NCBI RefSeq assembly: GCF_010389155.1
Contig: NC_057765.1
Coordinates: 23,252,980 to 23,316,979, forward strand
Reading direction: 5' to 3'
Length of the DNA stretch: 64,000 nt
From: Erigeron canadensis
Lineage: Eukaryota; Streptophyta; Magnoliopsida; Asterales; Asteraceae
The position numbers and the translations under genes are program-made. Positions 22,024-32,725 of the stretch are shown here, one piece after another; positions within the stretch are counted from its first letter, which is position 1; the number at the start of each line of letters is the position of its first letter. The notes beneath the pieces were generated by a model. That model saw nothing but the letters and a program-made list of their open reading frames with translations, had not been told where the DNA came from and did not search any database.

Positions 22024-23034
22024 CTATGTTATTATATTAATATTTAGCATCACTATGTTACAGATTTCAATAGCTTAGTACTTCGTTTACAAAACTCTTT
22101 TTTATTTAACAAAAATATTTCTTTTAAATAAGGAAGCTGTTAAAAACTTTAAAAAGCTCATTTTCAAACATAAGTCAAGTATATATGGTTTTACTATATA
22201 ACTAACGAATCAAAATATAAGAGATAATGTTTTGGTATTGCCTTTGAATAAATATCTATTTCATATAAAGATTTTAACATACAGATATAATGACACATCA
22301 TCAATAAGAAAACATAATCGTATCCTGGTTTCCAAACAATATATTAAAAACTTTTACTAATTCTATTGTGGTATTGTCTTTGAATAATTATATGTCAAAG
22401 TTTTTAGCAAACATAAATAATCAATAACAAAAAGTAATCGAACTAATTAAAACCGCGCAACGCGCAAAATAAACTAGTGTGGTTTTGCCTTTAAATAAAT
22501 ATATATTTGATATGATTAACTTTTAAAAAACCTATCCATGACTGAATGTTTGTTAATTCAACGCAAGTATACTAAATAACACTATCGTTTCAAAACGACA
22601 ATTTGATGTCCTGCAACGAGATCCCGGAAATTTCTTAGTTGTTAAGATTTTCCTTAAAGGGGGTAAATGCTTTATATAGTAGTATAGATAATAGGAATCC
22701 TAGTAACTTTGAAGCAAAAATCTTTTGTACCATTTTACTCAAAAAATAAATAAATGGGAGAAAAGATTGTTGTTGAGATACTATATTTTTCATTAAGGTA
22801 ACCCTACATGCACAGAGCCACAGACCAATACCAACTTGGCGCATTGACAAGAATGCAAAATACCAAAAGACGGATGTAGAAATTTATTGTGATTGTATCA
22901 ATATCATCTGTTTTTGTAAATGTTCAATAATTTGTTTGCATTATTTTCTATTCATTCATGTATATTCGTCGGTGTCAGATTTAGAAAATTTTTTAAGAGC
23001 ATACAATAGTCTTTGTAAGATAGATTTACGCGTA
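22024..23034. other. AT-rich spacer with a second Helitron-type 3' end
   Basis: At 22,452-22,477 the motif CCGCGCAACGCGC followed by AAAATAAACTAG, then T, is a textbook Helitron 3' terminus (GCGC/GCGC hairpin, CTAG end). Its 5' end was not found. A diverged repeat around TGGTATTGCCTTTGAATA occurs at about 22,232, 22,369 and 22,480. No gene. Confidence 0.55.
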
Positions 23035-23623
23035 CGATAAAATAGTATAATACGATATCAAAAGTTATAATATCTATCTAAAAGAATTAATATCTATCCA
23101 AAACGAAAAAAATCTTTTCAAAAGAATAATATCTATCCAAAATGAATAAAATTTTTCTAAAGGAATAATATATATCCAAAAGAAATAAACTCTTTCTAAA
23201 AGAATAATATCTATCAAAAAGTAATAAAATCTTTCTAAAGGAATAACATCTATCCAAAAGGAATAAAATTTATGGAAAGGAATAAAATATTTTCAAAAGA
23301 TTTTGGATATTCAATATAAATAGTGACATACGAGAATGAAAGAATTCATTCAAATAAGAGAGCAAGAAAACTCCATCAGAGAAAACATTTGGACTATTGT
23401 CCCTCAAATCATTGTTAACACAATCAGTATCATCATAGGATTGAATGGCGTAAAACCGTTTACATAATACGAGTTACCAACAGGGAATCGCCATCTAAAT
23501 ATCCTAATCTTCCTCACACATTCTCATGCTAGGTGGCATGGGAACCGTATAAACCCCTTTCTTTTGTATAATGATTTTAGATTGCATACTCTAAAGCAGT
23601 ATATGTTAATCGACGTATCATCA
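23035..23623 (+). repeat. 5' LTR of element E (589 bp)
   Basis: Starts CGATAAAATAG (the right copy starts TGATAAAAATAG, so TG mutated) and ends CGTATCATCA. The first half is a tandem array of a roughly 36-bp AT-rich unit containing AATATCTATCCAAAAGGAAT. A TATA box TATAAATAG lies at 23,315-23,323, with the presumed transcription start in the following CATTCAAATAAGAGAGC region. Confidence 0.82.
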
Positions 23624-23624
23624 T

Positions 23625-23642
23625 TTGACGCCATCCGTGGGA
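23625..23642 (+). promoter_or_regulatory. Primer binding site candidate of element E
   Basis: Just after the LTR comes a TTGACGCCATCCGTGGGA stretch. It resembles the TTGGCGCC... primer sites of Tat/Ogre-type gypsy elements, with G to A at one position. The matching tRNA was not verified. Confidence 0.6.
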
Positions 23643-23715
23643 CCTCTGATCTTGATTCTCCTTTTTACAAAGGAAATCCAGACATCCATGTAACTGCCCT
23701 GCTAGTAGCAAACTA

Positions 23716-24639
23716 ATGGTTCGAATTAACACATATCAAACACCAATAATCACAACAACCGACAACTTTGAAACTCCCAACATCGAGTAGACCTTGAGTC
23801 TTCTCGGCACAGGGGAACCTAGCAAACCAATTCCTCGGTTAGACCCAAATGAACTTATGATGCAGTTGGTAGTTCGAAACTTTGATCAAATTCACACCCC
23901 AGGAAGAACCAGAGATAACTTGTTTATTGAAAGTGATAGCACGGACCAAGCAAGAGCTTGTACCACCACGGGAGTTGCAGCGCCCCTGAAAGGAAAAATC
24001 ACGCCAAATACCTACTTTTACCATGAGCCTTTTGTATTCAAAGAGCCAGATAGAGACGTTGGAGACTTGGTGGCTTCACATTTCACAAAGCTAGCGAATC
24101 CGCAACTATAACATGCCTGATGGCCTAAAGGTACCAACCAACCTGCGTCCCTACGACGGGACAACTGATCCCGATGATCACCTCACAGTGTTTATGGGAA
24201 CAATGGATCTACACAAGCTACTAGAACCGGCATGGTGTAGATTTATTCAAATCACATTATGTGGAGCAACGAGATTTTGGTATGATAATCTAGCACATGG
24301 AAGCATCGATGGCTTCCACTAGTTAAGAGACAAATTCAGAGCAATTTTTTTTTTCAACAACGAAGATTTCAGAAAACTCAAGCAGAAATCTTGGGTATAA
24401 GGCAAAGACCTGATGAATCATTAAAAGACTATGTAGATCAATTTAGCAAAGAAACACTACATATGGCGGATCATTTAGATGCCATGGTATGCAGAGCTTT
24501 TATTAGTGTTCTTCGCCCTGGAAGATTATTCAAAGATCTTATTGCACGACCACCATCATCTTTGGAAGATCTTTTCATTCAAACCAACAACTTCATACGA
24601 GCTGATGATGCCAATGAAAAACGACTTCGTGATTCCTGA
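23716..24639 (+). pseudogene. gag: Tat-type gypsy gag of element E, broken
   Basis: The reading starts at ATG 23,716. An in-frame stop sits at 23,788, a frameshift near 24,108, a stop at 24,320 and another shift before 24,391. The retrotransposon gag domain is clear: RPYDGTTDPDDHLTVF (from about 24,148), then LCGATRFWYDNLAHGSID, then RPDESLKDYVDQFSKE (from 24,403) and SSLEDLFIQTNNFIRADDA. This spacing is typical of Tat/Ogre gag. The zinc-knuckle part is absent and the frame ends at 24,639. Nothing of pol follows. Confidence 0.85.
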
Positions 24640-24985
24640 AGTGTGAGACATAAGAAAAATAAGTGTCCAAAAGACAAACAACGTTTTTTACCATTCTTAG
24701 GGTATTATTGTTCATGCCAAAATAAATAAGAGGGTGGAACTACTTATTGATGAACAAGAAAAACACATTTGCAATGTGAAATATTGCTTTAATAAAATAT
24801 CCTTTCAAATTTATTATGTATGTTGACATTGCATGCAAACATCCCGCCATTAGAGGGATGAAATATCACAAAAATATACAAAAGATGTATGAACGCGAAA
24901 AAATTAAATTGTGCACGGATACTGTATAAACATGAAATATCGCGAATATACACGAAGGATGTATAAAACGCGAAAATTTAAATTA
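24640..24985. other. Non-coding interior of element E, left of C
   Basis: Follows the gag remnant and includes the first two 73-bp repeat copies. No pol sequence is visible. Confidence 0.6.
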
Positions 24986-24990
24986 TATTT

Positions 24991-25634
24991 TGTTGATGCA
25001 CGTTGATGTGACAACAACAACTTAGATTTGATCTGTCTTTTAGATTAAGAAATTATGTTACTTTATGTCGTATCTATATATATGTAATTGATAGATTATG
25101 GACTTTATGTTTTGGTAATGATCGATTACATGTTTTGGTGTTATATATATGTTATGTATGATGTTTGTTGTGTGTTATACAAGTACAAACATAATATGTG
25201 TTAGGATTCCTTGTTGATGAAACATTTAGGAATATAACCAAGTCTTACATCTAACGAAGGTAAGGAATATCTTCGTTAGAGGCAAACAAAGATAAACTTC
25301 GTTTGGTACAAACGAAGATTAACTTCGTTACATGGGCTGGACTGCTAAGTTCGTAAGAACAAAGCCCGGCAAGCCCAGTTTTGATCTGAAACATATATAT
25401 ATATGAATGAATACCCTAAATTGAGGTATCACATTCGACATACACATACACCAGGCGACTAAGTTCGTTCTATAGCTTATAGAAACGAATATAGCATCAT
25501 ACGGCTGATTATTTACTTGATAATTAGCGATATACACGATAACTAATCAAACTAGTTATCTCGTGAGGATTCCGCACTCACGACATAACAATAGACGATC
25601 TCGAGAGCGATCTATAGCTATCGAGGGATTCACA
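24991..25634 (+). repeat. 5' LTR of element C (644 bp)
   Basis: Starts TGTTGATGCACG, ends GGGATTCACA. It carries several AACGAAG/CTTCGTT words, including a hairpin TAACGAAG...CTTCGTTA near 25,253-25,279 and a 28-bp duplication (about 25,288-25,315) not present in the 3' LTR. A TA run near 25,391-25,402 could serve as TATA box. Confidence 0.93.
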
Positions 25635-25636
25635 AG

Positions 25637-25648
25637 TGGTATCAGAGC
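25637..25648 (+). promoter_or_regulatory. Primer binding site of element C (tRNA-iMet)
   Basis: TGGTATCAGAGC two bases after the LTR. Confidence 0.92.
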
Positions 25649-25723
25649 CAATCGATATCTTATGGAAGGTTCGAGATCGTTTGTTTGATTATTCTCTCAA
25701 AAACCTCCCGAAACCCTAACAGT

Positions 25724-25980
25724 CACTAAGTTCGTTTTCTCAAACAAATTTAGCAAACGAACTTAACCTCATCTTCGTTTACAATCTCTTCAAACGAATT
25801 TAGTTTTATTTTCGTTCAGTTCCTTCTAACGAATTTAAAGTTATCTTCGTTCACCTTCACCTCACGAATTTAGCCTTATCTTCGTTCAATTCCTTCAAAC
25901 GAAGTTAGACCTATCTTCGTTCCATTCCTTCAAATGAATTTAAAACTATTTTCGTTTCTCACATCCATTTTCGTTAAACA
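25724..25980 (+). repeat. Leader repeats of element C (about 36-bp units)
   Basis: At least six diverged units of the pattern AACGAATTTAG - TTATCTTCGTTC - ATTCCTTC run up to the gag ATG at 25,981. Each pairs AACGAA with TTCGTT over about 12 bases, so the RNA could form a row of small hairpins. The same words return at 35,430-35,830 in the intron ahead of the third gene. Confidence 0.8.
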
Positions 25981-28900
25981 ATGGCTTCCTCTTCAACCAA
26001 CACTACTGTTGCACAATACCTGAATTCTCTTGTCTATCATGATCATCTCGTTGGACGTACTAATTCTCCACCGAAGTTGGTTTCATTGGCTGACTTCTGG
26101 GCGTGGAGAGGTCGATTTGAAGATTATATTCAACGAGAAGATTTGAAGATGTGGATAATGATCACCGAAGGATATGAATGGCCAACTCTTATTGTAAACG
26201 GTGTTACAACTAATTACAAGGTAGGAGAGTTAAAAGGAGAAGAAAAATCTTTGTATGCTATTGAAGTTAAGGCTCTTTCTACTCTTCGGATGTGCATTCC
26301 TCAAGAATTAGTGCACCTGTTTCCTAAACAGGAGTACAAGACTTCAAAACAATTGTTTGATGCTATTGAAGCTCACTGTGAAGGTGATCCATTGTTGAAG
26401 CAAAATAGAATTAAGATGCTTCTGAAACAATTTGATTGCTTTAATGCTACCAAGAACGAACAAGTTGAGGATCTTATATTGAGATTTCAACATCTTCTTG
26501 CTGAGTTAGCTTATTTCGATCTTAAGTACACTCCTACTGAGATAGTGGATAAATTCTTGGATGGTTTGCCGAAAGCTTATAAAGAGTTTCGTCATGGATT
26601 GCAAGAAAGAGCAGATTATGCAACTCTTCGTATAGATGGTGTTATATCCACTTTAAGAAACAGAGAAATGAAGGATAAGGCAAAGGATCTCCAAGACAAC
26701 TTCACACAAGATCCATCTCTTTATCATGCCACTATGAAAAATCCAACAGCTGACGTTAATGCATTCTTTTCTGGGGTTGGTACTTCTGGCACGAAAGAGA
26801 GTTCTGATTGTGTTATGGATGGAGATGCTTCTGCTGGTTTCATGGCTTCTGATGCTGGTTACAAGGCTAGAAAAGCTAATGAAAGTGCAAAGCCTGGAAA
26901 TATGAAGTTTGGTAACATTTCATCTACTTCTGCTGGTTACAAGTCTATGCCCATGGATATGAAATCAGCTGAGGGAAGGATGAATGTATTTGCCGCAATG
27001 TGTGCTGCACATGAAGCTTTTGTTGTAGGAAGGATCATAGATCCAGCACTCATTGATAAAGATTATGACCAATTAGATCCAGATGATGTTGAAGAAATGG
27101 ATCTGAAATGGAATTTGGCGATGATCACCAGGAGAGTGCAAAGGTTTATGCAAAGAACAGGTAGAAAGCTTATTGGGGGTACTCAGGGCTTCGACAAGTC
27201 AAAGGTTAAGTGTTATAACTGCGATGGCTTTGGACATTTTGCCAAAGAATGTCAACGACCAAAGAGAGATGTCAATATTACCCCTACACGTCAAGATAGA
27301 GGTGGTAATCGTCCATTTAATCAGAATGCAAGTAGAGCTCTCTTGTTGACTGATGATACTACTGGAAATGGCAATGACAAGGCTATCGTAGCTGCTCAAC
27401 CTGATGGTTTTTATGTTTGGAATCTTCCACAGGATGAGACCAATAATGCTTATTTGGCTGAAATAGTTGATGATATGGCTCAGATAGTGGATTCTGTTGA
27501 TGATTTCTTGGACACCACAGTTTACCACAATGATGAGCATTTGTATGAAAATGTTCAAAGCTCGAACATGGAATCTTCTGCTGAGGTATATGATACTGAT
27601 TCTGAGTCTGATGAAGAGGTTGAGGTTGATGATATGAAAGATTCTGGAGAGGTGAAAGCTGCTGAGATCAAAGACGATTCTGCTACAGAAAAGGTTGAAA
27701 AGACAATTGAAGAGCAGATGAAGGAGTATGAAATTCCAGCAGGCATGAGTGTGGATGACTTTGTTGCTTACATGGCAGACTGCAAAGAAGCAGATCAACA
27801 GGTATCTTACTCTCTACATACTATTGTTCATGTTTGCAAAATTGTTAATCGAATGTTTGATGAAATTGAACAAAAGAATGAACAAATTAAGCAATTAGAA
27901 ATTGTTGTCAATGCTGCTCATGAGGAAAGAGATAAGTTGATTAAAAAGGATCTAACTGTCACTGATAGAGAAAAATTCTTAAAGGATAGGATTAGATCTT
28001 TAGAGTCTGACATTAGTGCTATGAAAGACAAAGTTAAACATGTTGTGGCTGTAGAAAGAGTAGGTGGTGAAGCTTATGCATTGTTAGCTAAAAAGTGTGC
28101 TACAATTGAGAAAGAACTTGCTGATGCTAGGATAGAAATAGTGGAATTAAATGCTAAGGTTGATTCTGCTAGACATGCTGAGCTTTTAATGCATATGAAA
28201 AAGTTTGAGGATTCTCCATCTAAGAGTTCTGACACTGCTAAGGTTTCTTATAATAGCATGCCTCCTCCTTTCAACAATAACTATACTCCTGTAGAACCCA
28301 ATATTCCTGAAGTCCTACTTCAACCTAGTGTTGATGATGGTAAATCGAAAGACTCAACTCCTAAGCCAAATTTGACTGAGGAAACAACAGAGTCTAAAGG
28401 AGTTTCTTCTCAACCTACCAAGGAAGAGAAATTGAAAGGTGTTGTCCTAGATCCGTCCACTTCTTACGGTCAGAAAGACAGTATTACTCACTTTACACTT
28501 CGAAAGAGTAGTAGGGTTTATACTGAGTTAGAATTTCCATTAGCATCTATTGACCCTAAGAGGATTGATAAAGTCTGGGATGTTGATATTAAGGATATGA
28601 AGAAATTAAGTCAGTTGCGTCAAACTCCTTTACCTAAGCAGTCTAGGAATAGCAAATCTGAAGATGAATTAGTTGTTAATGTAGAAGCAACTAAGGTTTT
28701 GAAGCATATACTAATGCCTGCACGTAAGAAGTCCCCAAGTAAGTCTAGGATATCACCGACCAAACGAGACCATGAGGATTCTAGAAAAACAAGTAAGTCA
28801 GTGGACACTAGTGAATCTGTAAGTACCAATAATAAGGTAGATACAAAGAAAAAGGTTAAGGTCCTCTCTTGCTTTGCTTGTCATGAAAAAGGTCATGTTT

Positions 28901-29364
28901 ACAGTGTATGTCCAAATCGACCTCGGAGATCGGGTTCTCCTTCAAAGGTTTCCACCTCGGAAGGAAAAAGGGGGTTGGGTAATGATAAACAGGTTCATGA
29001 GACTAAAGTTCAATCTTCTACAAAACCGTTTACTATACCTCACCGACGTGAATCTCCACCAAAAGGTTCATCCCCTAAGGAACCAAGATTCACAACCCCC
29101 AGTGGGAGTTCGAGTCGGTCACAAACACCTCCAAGTCGTAATTCATTTTATGACAGAATTCACTCAAGTGTTAGACCTTCTTTTGGCCCTCATTCCCCAA
29201 GAACTTCTCCGACGAGAGGTCAGAAGTCTTCTCCAGTGAGAAGACAAGTCGAGAATCAAGTCCCACCCACGGCTTCTAGCAATGGATATTGGACTGAACT
29301 GATTCTCAAGGATGAGAAGGGACGACCCAAACCTGTGAAGGTTTGGGTCCCCAATGAAAACTAA
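25981..29364 (+). CDS. gag: Extended copia gag polyprotein of element C (1127 aa)
   Basis: The start ATG 25,981 follows the repeat leader directly. Residues 1-220 form a copia gag capsid domain (FWAWRGRFEDYIQRE, then KQLFDAIEAHCEGD, then VDKFLDGLPKAYKEFRHG). A first CCHC knuckle is at residues 411-424 (CYNCDGFGHFAKEC). An acidic stretch (about 530-590), a long helical, probably coiled-coil part (about 620-750) and a second CCHC knuckle (964-977, CFACHEKGHVYSVC) follow. The C-terminus is Ser/Pro/Arg-rich. Usual copia gags have 300-400 residues, so this one is about three times longer, as in Sireviruses. It ends at TAA 29,362; pol continues in the same frame. No defect is visible. Confidence 0.9.
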   Translation: MASSSTNTTVAQYLNSLVYHDHLVGRTNSPPKLVSLADFWAWRGRFEDYIQREDLKMWIMITEGYEWPTLIVNGVTTNYKVGELKGEEKSLYAIEVKALSTLRMCIPQELVHLFPKQEYKTSKQLFDAIEAHCEGDPLLKQNRIKMLLKQFDCFNATKNEQVEDLILRFQHLLAELAYFDLKYTPTEIVDKFLDGLPKAYKEFRHGLQERADYATLRIDGVISTLRNREMKDKAKDLQDNFTQDPSLYHATMKNPTADVNAFFSGVGTSGTKESSDCVMDGDASAGFMASDAGYKARKANESAKPGNMKFGNISSTSAGYKSMPMDMKSAEGRMNVFAAMCAAHEAFVVGRIIDPALIDKDYDQLDPDDVEEMDLKWNLAMITRRVQRFMQRTGRKLIGGTQGFDKSKVKCYNCDGFGHFAKECQRPKRDVNITPTRQDRGGNRPFNQNASRALLLTDDTTGNGNDKAIVAAQPDGFYVWNLPQDETNNAYLAEIVDDMAQIVDSVDDFLDTTVYHNDEHLYENVQSSNMESSAEVYDTDSESDEEVEVDDMKDSGEVKAAEIKDDSATEKVEKTIEEQMKEYEIPAGMSVDDFVAYMADCKEADQQVSYSLHTIVHVCKIVNRMFDEIEQKNEQIKQLEIVVNAAHEERDKLIKKDLTVTDREKFLKDRIRSLESDISAMKDKVKHVVAVERVGGEAYALLAKKCATIEKELADARIEIVELNAKVDSARHAELLMHMKKFEDSPSKSSDTAKVSYNSMPPPFNNNYTPVEPNIPEVLLQPSVDDGKSKDSTPKPNLTEETTESKGVSSQPTKEEKLKGVVLDPSTSYGQKDSITHFTLRKSSRVYTELEFPLASIDPKRIDKVWDVDIKDMKKLSQLRQTPLPKQSRNSKSEDELVVNVEATKVLKHILMPARKKSPSKSRISPTKRDHEDSRKTSKSVDTSESVSTNNKVDTKKKVKVLSCFACHEKGHVYSVCPNRPRRSGSPSKVSTSEGKRGLGNDKQVHETKVQSSTKPFTIPHRRESPPKGSSPKEPRFTTPSGSSSRSQTPPSRNSFYDRIHSSVRPSFGPHSPRTSPTRGQKSSPVRRQVENQVPPTASSNGYWTELILKDEKGRPKPVKVWVPNEN

Positions 29365-32300
29365 TTTTTCTCATTTTATGTGCAGGGAGTTCCTAGGAAA
29401 CCAATTCATTTGTGGTACCTTGACAGTGGATGCTCCAGGCACATGACAGGGGACAAGAAGCTCTTGTCCAATTATACTGGTATAAATGGGTCGTATGTTA
29501 GTTTTGCTGGATCCAAGGGCGGCAACATCACCGGTCAAGGAGATGTCGTCAATGGACAACTTACTCTAGAAAGAGTTAACTATGTGGAACAACTTACTCA
29601 CAATCTAATGAGTGTCTCACAGATCTGTGATAAGGGCAACAATGTTCATTTCACAGAAAAGGAGGCATACATCTTGAAGCCGGGTTTTGTTATTCCAGAA
29701 GAATGGATAATGCTCAAAGCTCCTAGGAAGAGAGACATCTATGGCTTACTTTTAGGTGTTGATAATCCAAAGGAGCCCCTTTGTTTGTTGAGCAAGGCAA
29801 ATGAGTCTGAATCTCTCCTATGGCATCGTAGAATGGGACATATCAACTTTCGGAAGATGAATGAACTTATTAGTCTTGGGTTAGTTGACGGTGTGCCAGT
29901 TAAGAAGTTTGGGATGGAAGATAAGTGTGTACCGTGTTTGAAAGGAAAGCAACATAAGAATCCGCATAAATCAAAAGTACTCAACACTATATCCAAACCA
30001 TTCGAATTACTTCATATGGATCTCTTTGGTCCTGTGAACATAAGAAGCATTGGAGGGATGTCTTACTGTTTGGTGATCACTGATGATTACTCGAGGTACT
30101 CATGGGTATTCTTTCTGAAGACCAAGGATGAGACCGCAGAACGATTTATGGATTTTATTAAACAAGTTGAAAATGTCCATGGAGTCAAAGTTAAGAGAAT
30201 CAGGAGTGACAATGGTACTGAGTTCAAGAATAATACTATTACTGTATTTTGCTTGACCAAAGGAATTCAACATCAGTACAGTGCACCATATGAGCCACAA
30301 CAGAATGGCGTGGCTGAAAGGAAGAACAGGACATTGATTGAGACAGCCAGGACGATGCTTGCTGATTCAGGGCTTCCTATTACTTTCTGGGGAGAGGCAG
30401 TGAATACAGCTTGTCACATTCTGAATCGGGTTTTGACAGTTAAACGGTTTAAGAAAACTAGTTATGAACTTTTGCACAACAAAAAGCCCAATTTGCAGAA
30501 TGTTGAGCCTTTCGGTGTTCCTTGCACTTTTCTTAAAACTCTTCCTCAAGGGAAATTTGAACCTAAATCTGAGGAGGGTTTCTTTCTGGGTTATGTACCA
30601 AGTACACCGATTAGGCGTGTGTACAATCAGAAGACTGGCAAAGTAGATCTTGGTACAAATGTCGTAATTGTCAGTCATAAACCTGCTGTACACATTGGTC
30701 CTGCTAATAATTTTGATTATGATGGTGTCTTCACTTCTTTTCGTGGTCCTGTTTCTTTTGCAGGTGTTCCGACTGTGGAGGATGTAGTTACTCTCCATGA
30801 TCCTCTTGATGGAGGACCGGTTTCTGGTTCTTCTTCTGTTTCCTCACCAATAGTTGAGCCTACTTCTGAATCTGGAGAATCTAGTGGGACAAAAGTAGCA
30901 GATTCTACCTTAGAGCTTGCTCCTATAGATCCTACTGATCCCTTGCATATACCTCTACCTGATTCTCCTTTCTATGATACTGATGACACAGAAGGTGAAA
31001 ATCAGGAGGAGCCTAAAACTCCAGATTATAAAACTCCAGAGCAACATGTGCAGACAAACTTGGGAGATGATCTTTCAGTCGATAAGGTTCCTCAAACTAG
31101 GGTCAACAAGGATCATCCAGTCGAGCAAATCATTGGTGATGCTTCTGCCTCTATTCGCACGAGGAATCAATCTAAGAAACTATCGTGTATGTTTGCTGAA
31201 GTTAAGGATGTTGGAATGGCTCTTAAGGAACCGTCATGGGTTGAGGCGATGCAAGAAGAATTGGCTCAGTTTCGAAAGCTTGAAGTATGAACGTTAGTTG
31301 ACTTACCTCCGGGTGAATCTCCTTTAACAACGCATTGGGTTTTTCGTTGTAAAAGAGATGACAGAGGTGTAATCACTCGCAATAAGGCTCGATTGGTGGC
31401 TAGAGGATTTGAGCAACAAGAAGGCTTTGATTACGATGAGAAATTTGCACCTGTAGCTAGACTTGAAGCTATTCGATTATTTCTGGCATATGCTAGTTAT
31501 AAAGGTATTAAGGTGTATCAGCTTGATGTAAAGAGTGCCTTTTTGTATGGAGAAATTAAAGAAGAAGTGTATGTAGAACAACCTGCCGGGTTTGAGGATC
31601 CAGACTTTCCTAATAGAGTATATCGTCTCGATAAGGCTTTATATGGTTTACATCAGGCTCCTCGATCGTGGTATGAAAAATTGTCAACTCATTTGAAGGA
31701 AAGTGGTTTTACCAGAGGTTCTATAGACAGCACGTTGTTTATTAAATGGAAAGGGAAAGACTACTTGCTTGTACAGGTTTACGTCGATGACATCATTTTT
31801 GGTTCATCTGATGACAATATGTGCAAGGAATTTGAACAGAGCATGAAGGCTAAGTTTAAGATGAGTGCTATGGGGGAATTAACCTTCTTCCTTGGACTAC
31901 AGGTGGATCAACTGAAGGATGGCTTCTTTATACATCAGACCAAGTATGTCAATGATCTTCTTACTAGGTTTCGAATGACTGATGCTAAGGATGTTGTTAC
32001 TCCCATTAAGACTAATCATGGGTTGTGTCCTGATAAGCCTAATGATCCATACGTCGATGCCACTCAATATCGGGCTATCATTGGATCCTTGATGTATCTG
32101 ACAGCCTCACGTCCAGATATTACCTTTGCTGTTTCTTTGTGTGCTAGATATCAGGCTAATCCGAAAGAGTCACACTTGAAAGCTGCAAAAAGGATTCTTC
32201 GTTATGTGAAAGCCAAGCCTCGTCTAGGTCTTTGGTATCCCATGTATGGTTCTTTGACTTCGTAGCTTATACTGATTCGGATTATGGTGGTGACAATTCG

Positions 32301-32725
32301 GATAGGAAATCAACGTCAGGTGGATGTCAGCTTTTAGGGGGGAGAATTATATCGTGGCAGTGCAAAAACAGACATCTGTTGCACAGTCTTCCTGTGAAGC
32401 AGAGTACATTGCTGCTGGATATTGCTGTTCTCAGGTGCTTTGGATACAACAACAATTGCGCGACTATGGTATGAATATCTCCAATACTCCTATTTGTATT
32501 GATAATAAGTCTGCCATAGATATTACCAAGAATCCGAAAAACTTTAAAGTCACCAAGCACATAGATATAAAGTATCATTTCATACGTGACTGTTTTGAGA
32601 AAAAGCTTATTCATTTAGAAAAGGTTATTACTGATGATAATCTTGCTGATCTATACACTAAAGCTTTTGATGGACCTCGTCTTGAGTTGTTATATCAACT
32701 CAATGGTATGAAGAATGCCGAGTAG
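29365..32725 (+). pseudogene. pol: copia pol of element C: protease, integrase, RT, RNase H
   Basis: In the gag frame after one stop codon. The aspartic protease motif DSGCSRHMTG starts at 29,422. The GAG-pre-integrase zinc domain (LWHRRMGHINF ... CVPCLKGKQH) is near 29,818-29,955. The integrase core has its Asp residues in HMDLFGPV (30,015) and SDNGTEF (30,206), and its Glu in NGVAERKNR (30,304). RT carries YVDDI at 31,780. RNase H spans about 32,262-32,720. Defects: a TGA at 31,288 at a position where the conserved protein has Trp (one transition), a frameshift near 32,240-32,265 and another near 32,360. Otherwise all catalytic motifs survive, so it was probably active recently. Confidence 0.92.

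Noticed and set aside
22635..22850. 71-codon minus-strand ORF
   Set aside because: No motif, AT-rich intergenic context, no promoter or neighbour to support it.
27199..27798. 199-codon minus-strand ORF opposite gag of C
   Set aside because: Shadow of the gag reading frame; low-complexity Ile/Ser/Leu composition as expected from the antisense strand.
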